A stretch of DNA of 64,000 bases, taken from assembly GCA_019095985.1 (NCBI GenBank), contig CM032659.1:30201903-30265902 (forward strand), read 5' to 3'. The stretch comes from Streblospio benedicti. Lineage: Eukaryota > Annelida > Polychaeta > Spionida > Spionidae. The notes beneath the pieces were generated by a model. The model had not been told where the DNA came from. It did no database searches and saw only the letters and a list, made by a program, of their open reading frames with translations. Every line of letters starts with the position of its first letter. The stretch's first letter is position 1. The position numbers and the translations under genes are program-made. Positions 59,901 to 64,000 of this stretch are shown here, one piece after another.

Positions 59901-62900
59901 CAGTCATATCAGTCTAGTGTCTAATTGTGTTAGTGTTGTATATGGTGCTATATGTTTTCCTACCGAAATGGCTTATTTTCATAGGTATTTTTAACATGTT
60001 CGCTATTGATCGCGTGTACAAAACCCCATGAGATCCTTTCAGTTCGCATAGGCAGACAGATCTGGAGAGGGTGGGGGCACAAGGGGCGCCCTCCCCCTTC
60101 CCACCAAAGTACTTCATTTTCATATGTATTTTTTACACGTCCGCCATCGATCATGCGTACAAAACCCCTTAAGTGCCCCCCCTTCACTTTCCAAAAAACT
60201 GTATCCGCCTGTGACTCACCCATGGTGGAGCAGTCGTCCACCAAGATGACCTCCTTGAGCAGCTGCGGCGGGGAGCGGTCGATGATGGAGTGGACGGTGC
60301 GCAGCAGCACCGTCCAGCCCTCGTTGTGGAAGATCACAACCACGCTGGTCGTGGGCAGCTGCGGCAGCGGCCGGTACTCCGCCTTCTTGCATTGCATCTA
60401 ACCCCAACAAGAATGTGTCATTACACCGCCTTCGTACACATTCTTTCATCAAAATTGAAACATTCATTGGAAACATCATCAATAGCATTCTTACACCTGT
60501 AATTGAAAATTGTTTGAAAGATTTTTGTATGCCCTCACATTCTGGTTGAAAAAGTGCAACACTGTACTCAGCACACTTACACCTACAGAGAGGGGAACTC
60601 TGTTTTTAGTTGAATATTTTATTTATGATTAAAGTCCCACCTGCAATAACATTTATTTTTCTCTCATTGCCCTTACACTCCACGAGAAACAAAAACTTGT
60701 TATTGACAATACAATCAATAAGTAAAGCATTCTTACACCTGGTAGAGGTAATACATTGAAAAGGTCCACCTGCAAAACACTGTCATATTTGGCGTCCAAG
60801 ATGGCGTCCAATACATGATTTTTTCTTAACTATATGAACTCGTTTGTAATTTTAGACAAACAAACCAAAAAACACATGGCTTTTGACGTTTTACAGCATT
60901 CTGGGGAATTTTTAGACAAACATTGATAGTGAGTAAATCGTTTCAAGATCTGGCATCCATCACACGGTCTGGTTGATCGAGACTAATACTAGCGGCCGAA
61001 TGTGGTATCAACCGGACCCTGTGTTGTGTGCGCTCAATTCAGAGCTGAACTGGCTCCCTTTCACTGCCTTCTAACACCTATACATCACAACAACAAGAAT
61101 GTGTCATCAACAATACCAGCAATAAGTCTTCTATTCTTACACGTAAAATTAAAACATTGACAATGCAAATACTGTACACGTCAATGTCCAGAACCAGACC
61201 CTTCAGTTCGTCTCGTAGAAAGAGGACATTATGTGCTTGGAGGTTGTGTACACGTTGTACTAATGGTGTTAGAGATGCCATCCAATATGACTACCAAGAT
61301 GGCGTTCAATGTGGCATCCAAGGCCTCCTTTCACACCTTGACTGTGGCAGTATTAGACACTTGTTGTGACACTGTGACCGAGTGTACAGGGAGCGGCACT
61401 CTTAATCAGAAGGTAGTTGGTTCGATTCTGGTTTGTGTCTAGTGGTGGGTGGGCGTTGAGCAAACTCACCCCTAAATAGTTGCGCACTGATCCATGGAAC
61501 CTACACATTAATTAGGTTTCACCTACTTTAAAAAAGCCGCAGAAATAGGGCCACCTCTGTAATACGGACAATTTTCTCTTTTGTCCATCAGTGTCCGCCA
61601 TAAAGAGATTCTGCTGCATCTATTATAGCATCCCTACTCTCATAGTGCTAAAACAAGAGCTGTCCATATCCCATTACATGTGTTATTGATCTACCCACTA
61701 TATGCGGCTCATCTGCGCTGCTTGCACAGCTGTGGACAATTAAAATGTATGAATTCTTTGAAGGTCTTTGATTTCCAATACAATAATCATGTACAATCAT
61801 AGAAACTGCGAGCATTTACAATAGTGTTTATGAGCAAGATAATATTTCACTAAGTTCAGTCTATAAATAAAGACTTGAGTACATTAAAATGGACAATGAA
61901 TTCATTGAATTGACTACGTACAGGTATTTCGGTATATACCCGAGAGTGTAAAACGCTACTGTTTCAGGGTGGAATACTTTATTCACATATGTTACAATGA
62001 TTTTGTGTACGTCTGTAGCTGAATGAATTGGGATTTGGAGTCGTGAGTTCGATTCCTAGTCGAGCCTGATACTGAATGTTGAGTGCCTTTCTAATTCACA
62101 CAGCCTTCAAAATCCAATACCCATGGTATATTCCAATAAAAAGTAATAACACCGAATAGATAAGGATGTTCCATGGTAACTACACGTTAATTAGGTACAG
62201 ATCAGGGTGAAAGATCATGAGAGTGATCGCATGAGTGATTAGCATTGTGTGCTGAATGTGCTGCTGGTGCAAAGCGCAAAAACGATTGATTGATCAACAA
62301 GTGTACCAGTGACCTGGTGTAAAAGTCGTCAGAACAAGTTTTGGGTTAAGCCTAAAAACCACCACATTTTCATTTACTTGTTCAGACTCCCATGCTCTGT
62401 AAATTACACGTATATTCCGCACTATCTGTACATAGTCAATTCATTGTCCATATTTTAATGTATTCATGTTTTTATGCACAAACTGCAAGTGAACTCAAGC
62501 ATGAGTCTGATAGATCCTGGTGACCGAAAGGCTTGGGGAGGATGGTTGAGATGTAGACTGGGCAGCCATGCCACCCCCTCCAAATGATTGAGAAATGATC
62601 AGAGACTGGTAAAAAACTTAGGATTTGATGGATAATGATTGATTGATAGATTGAGAGACTGACTCACGCATCCTCCCCGTCGTCTGGCAGGGCGTAACCT
62701 TCTGGTCACGAGTACAAAATTTCCCAATCCACTCGACCACGGCGAGCACACAAAAAGTGCTAAACCGACCAATTAATCAACAAGTGTACCAATGACCTGG
62801 TTTAAAACGTCAAGTCGTGGGAACAAGCGTACTCACGCGTCGTCCCTGTCGTCGGGCAGGGCGCGGTGCAGGGAGATCATCTCGCTGACGTACTCGTTGT

Positions 62901-63768
62901 AGGCGTTGTTCTTCCAGCCCTCGTCGTAGCGCTTCCTCTCCTCCCGCGACAGCTTCTCCTTGTCCACCTTCACCGCCTTGCCCTGCTCGCCTGCAGCAAC
63001 AACACCAGGCCTCAATAGCTACTCTTCAACAGGACTAGTAACTTAGAAAAGGTACTAGTCCTCACCAAACCCAGCAATACCAGTCCACCAATTAGGGATC
63101 GTTCACAAAAGACGGCATCACCTTAAGGCGGCAAAACTTTCTCTTTAGCTGGACTAGTAACTTATAAAAAGTAACTCGTCCTGACAAGTTGCCCAACGTG
63201 TTTTGGCTCAGCAGCTACTTGTATGCAGGACGAGTGAATTGAATTCAGCACGAGTCCTCCCCAATTGCTACTAGTCTGGATGATCGGACTAGTGACTAAA
63301 CGTCAGACTGGGTGACTGCAAGAGAACAAGTGACTGACTAAGCGGCAGGTGGTGGGCTACAGCCAAGGGCCCCACAAGGGGCTTTCAGATTTGGCCAAAA
63401 TGTTAACACTGAAATTCTTTTAGGTAATGGCTGGCTGATGATCTAGAATATTTCCAGCGGTTTACTGATGGATTCAAGACCCACGTAATATAGAGTTTCC
63501 CCTTCCAAAGTACAGACTCTGTACCTGGCCTCTCAGCGTTGCCGGGGACGTTGATCTGCAGCTGCTCGGGGGGCTGCCCTGCCGCCGCGGCCTCCCCCTC
63601 TGGGGGCGGGTCCCCGCCCCCGGGGCCTGGAGGCCCGGCCCGCGGGGGCGGCTGCTCGCGCGCCCTCACAGACGGGTGGTCCTCAGGCAGGGGGGCCGGG
63701 GTGGCTGGGCGCTGGGGCGCCTCATCCTCTTCCTCCACCTCCTCATGGGGCAGATTCATGTTCACAAC
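50939..63768 (-). CDS. Polypeptide N-acetylgalactosaminyltransferase, paralog B (5' end outside window)
   Basis: Tandem paralog of GALNT-A. Exons: 63525-63768, 62837-62990, 60220-60397, 59649-59813, 58144-58250, 56506-56597, 56013-56130, 53349-53477, 52306-52410, 51786-51917, 50939-51112. The membrane-anchor exon lies beyond 64000. The core has [60 protein letters not shown] and [13 protein letters not shown]. Then [20 protein letters not shown] and a C-terminal ricin-type lectin domain ([27 protein letters not shown]) end at DPL stop. Two faults: a 5-base duplication (TGCAA twice) at the start of exon 60220-60397, which is 178 nt versus 173 in paralog A and breaks phase; and the segment between SFR and TDFGD, normally with a W-x-C-G-G and VGHVFR motif, is only a degenerate exon near 55376-55455 plus nothing. 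It may be a pseudogene or mis-sequenced. Confidence 0.92.
51150..51287. repeat. AGGCAGATCC dispersed repeat
   Basis: GGCAGATCCAGGTTTTTGG at the left, GAAAATGAAGTATTTTGGTG inside, GGGATCTGCTTATG at the right; opposite orientation to 40299-40438. It starts about 38 bp upstream (transcript sense) of the acceptor of the last GALNT-B exon. Confidence 0.82.
52500..52590 (+). mobile_element. tRNA-like SINE head fragment
   Basis: CCACGGTTCGAACCCCGTCC carries a B-box-like core. There is no convincing cloverleaf or A box, and TTCTGAATGTGCTATG follows, similar to the middle of the SINE at 44185. Not a tRNA gene. Confidence 0.4.
53010..53341. mobile_element. Two pogo-like MITE copies, nested or tandem
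   Basis: A partial copy (about 53010-53120) abuts a fuller one starting CAGTAGAACCTCTCTATTAG at 53121 and ending with TTGTACAG at 53341. Internal landmarks (GCTTTATGAAGGTTTGGGAC, GAAAAGTGGTC) match 4880-5055. The right edge touches the GTACGT splice donor of GALNT-B exon 53349-53477. Confidence 0.8.
53934..54053. repeat. Foldback with about 28-bp arms
   Basis: TAGTCTCTACTGCTAGTAAA plus GAACTTCC at the left pairs with GGAAGTTC plus TTTACTAGCATTAGAGACTA at the right, one or two mismatches. Non-coding, in a GALNT-B intron. Confidence 0.82.
54095..54178. mobile_element. SINE tail fragment
   Basis: CCAATGACCTGGTGTAAATT, GTCGTGAGAGCAAGG and ATAAACCACCACATTTACAT match the tails at 62294-62380 and 41425-41495. 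Confidence 0.75.
54395..54535. repeat. Foldback with about 45-bp arms
   Basis: AAAGGTCACTTGAAAAAAAT, AGGGTTTTTATTCATATAAT pairs with ATATGAATAAAAACTTATAT, TTTTTTCAAGTGATTGTGAC, with a roughly 35-bp centre. MITE-like and non-coding. Confidence 0.75.
55376..55455 (-). pseudogene. Degenerate GALNT-B exon (catalytic-lectin junction)
   Basis: On the minus strand GGGCGGCTGGAGACCATCCC reads GGRLETIP, the family sequence W-x-C-G-G-x-L-E-x-I-P. It is followed after frame-disturbed bases by GGACATG, then CGGAAAG (as in GHVFRK) and a GTAAGT-like donor. The flanking W-x-C codons are altered and the frame is lost, so it is a decayed or badly sequenced exon. It lies exactly where the exon after SFR (56013) is expected. 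Confidence 0.62.
55478..55516. repeat. 39-bp palindrome (19-bp arms, 1-base centre)
   Basis: TTACTAAAATGTCATATAG, one A, then its exact reverse complement. It lies directly beside the degenerate exon in a GALNT-B intron. Confidence 0.92.
56290..56430. repeat. GAAGTGTGAAATATGAACTG minisatellite
   Basis: About seven irregular units of GTGTGAAACATGAACTG and GAAGTATGAAATATGAACTG. It forms one half of a duplicated block with 58280-58640. Confidence 0.8.
56631..56758. repeat. AGGCAGATCC dispersed repeat
   Basis: TAGGCAGACCCGG, a G run, TTAATTTTCGTAGGG, GTGCACCCCCTCC and AAACCTGGATCG. It starts 34 bp upstream (transcript sense) of the acceptor of GALNT-B exon 56506-56597. Confidence 0.78.
56890..57900. 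other. GALNT-B intron
   Basis: Nothing coding is supported. A small hairpin (ACACAGATTACTTAAAC with GTTTAAGTGATCTGTGT) lies at about 57727-57763. Confidence 0.5.
58280..58510. repeat. GAAGTGTGAAATATGAA minisatellite
   Basis: About fourteen irregular units of GAAGTGTGAAATATGAAG. The long open frame on the minus strand rich in H, S, Y and F is this repeat read out. It shares its unit with 56290-56430. Confidence 0.9.
58617..58633 (-). pseudogene. Duplicated 3' tip of a GALNT-B exon
   Basis: CATCGCGCCCATCAG followed by GTGAGT repeats the end of exon 56506-56597 (AIAPI, then CATCAG and its donor). The downstream bases to about 58540 also match that exon's intron (CTGTTCACAATTACTTTTTC). The rest of the exon is absent. 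Confidence 0.78.
58640..59640. other. GALNT-B intron
   Basis: No exon or paired repeat is recognised. The GCCGCCATCTTGAATTTCAA motif near 59520 recurs in weaker form near 45770 and 37690. Confidence 0.45.
60049..60213. repeat. AGGCAGATCC dispersed repeat
   Basis: ATAGGCAGACAGATCTGG at the left, CCCACCAAAGTACTTCATTT inside, AACTGTATCCGCCTGTG at the right. The right end meets the GTGAGT donor of GALNT-B exon 60220-60397 with no spacer. Confidence 0.82.
60540..61370. other. GALNT-B intron
   Basis: No element is confidently assigned. Short motifs such as TTCTTACACCTG recur four times between 60485 and 61145, suggesting a loose tandem repeat. Confidence 0.4.
61370..61520 (+). mobile_element. tRNA-derived SINE, degenerate
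   Basis: GTTGGTTCGATTCTGG is a B-box-like core. It is followed by TGGGCGTTGAGCAAACTCAC, comparable to GGGTGTTGAGGAAATTCAC in the SINE at 44185. Confidence 0.6.
62005..62385 (+). mobile_element. tRNA-derived SINE, fuller copy
   Basis: TAGCTGAATGAATTGG (A-box-like) and GTGAGTTCGATTCCTAG (B box) form the head. GTGATTAGCATTGTGTGCTG and AATGTGCTGCTGG follow, then the tail ACCAGTGACCTGGTGTAAAA and AAAACCACCACATTTTCATT. About 380 bp; the best complete member in this window. Confidence 0.7.
62500..62665. repeat. SINE-related repeat fragment
   Basis: GTAGACTGGGCAGCCATGCC and neighbouring sequence match 31785-31830. GATTGAGAAATGATCAGAG resembles the post-middle part of the SINE at 44185. Confidence 0.5.
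62760..62829. mobile_element. SINE tail fragment at a splice donor
   Basis: AATCAACAAGTGTACCAATG, ACCTGGTTTAAAACG and GTCGTGGGAACAAGC match the tail at 62294. It ends one or two bases before the donor hexamer of GALNT-B exon 62837-62990. Confidence 0.75.
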
Positions 63769-63791
63769 CTGCAGACAGCCAGAGGATGTAC

Positions 63792-63969
63792 TGTAGAACC
63801 TCTCTATTAGGACCACCTGCGGGACTGACTTAAATTGGCCTCAATAGAGAGGTGGTCTTTATAAGGAGGTTCATTTTGGTCGCTTTATGAACATTTGGGA
63901 GCATGAAAAAGGGTCCTACTAACGAGGTAGTCTCTATATAGAGGTGGTCCTAATTGGAGTTTCTACTGT
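63792..63969. mobile_element. pogo-like MITE upstream of a GALNT-B acceptor
   Basis: Starts CTGTAGAACCTCTCTATTAG after TA and ends GGAGTTTCTACTG before TA, about 178 bp. Its left edge is 22 bp from the AG of exon 63525-63768, so the branch point of that intron probably lies inside the element. Confidence 0.85.
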
Positions 63970-64000
63970 ACTCCAATATTTGAGTTTTATTATTCAATTC

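Overview
This window is animal nuclear DNA. Coding exons are short (about 55 to 270 bp), bounded by GT/AG sites in consistent phase, and separated by AT-rich introns full of dispersed repeats. The repeat mix (Penelope-like elements, a Mag-type Ty3/Gypsy element, pogo-like MITEs, tRNA-derived SINE pieces) and the gene set point to a marine invertebrate. I cannot fix the species; a cephalochordate or lophotrochozoan would fit. There are no bacterial-style genes, operons or CRISPR arrays.

Layout. 1-3400: gene-poor flank with a 30-bp perfect palindrome and a 5'-truncated Penelope-like element bracketed by inverted repeats. 3410-8504 (+): an eight-exon protein kinase of 414 residues with an acidic, tyrosine-containing tail ending in a CaaX prenylation signal (CLIM). 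8946-about 13640 (+): a Mag-lineage Gypsy fossil. 14842-21213 and 23690-28890: two copies of a 5-6 kb block carrying the last four exons of symplekin, separated by a second Penelope-like copy and an LTR-type protease fossil. 25797-33978 (-): the C-terminal half of symplekin (SYMPK), ten exons. 34200-38500: foldback repeats, a retroelement ORF1-like fossil and unannotated sequence. 38530-39081 is poor-quality sequence running into a 100-bp N gap (39082-39181).

39182-47200 (-) and 50939-63768 (-): two tandem, diverged polypeptide N-acetylgalactosaminyltransferase (GALNT) genes. The left gene (GALNT-A) has its type II membrane anchor and catalytic core but runs into the gap. The right gene (GALNT-B) starts beyond the window; it has catalytic and ricin-type lectin exons but a small insertion-like duplication at one exon edge and a degenerate or absent block between the catalytic core and the lectin domain.

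How the genes relate: symplekin is a scaffold of nuclear mRNA 3'-end processing, the GALNTs start mucin-type O-glycosylation in the Golgi, and the kinase is predicted to be membrane-tethered. Nothing suggests they work together. The most novel items are the CaaX kinase with a possible untethered isoform, the Penelope-like terminal repeats with a hammerhead-ribozyme-like core, and the recurrent placement of dispersed-repeat ends within a few to about 40 bp of splice sites. Several frame problems in host exons, the duplicated symplekin tail and the gap mean that assembly error must be considered before any pseudogene claim.
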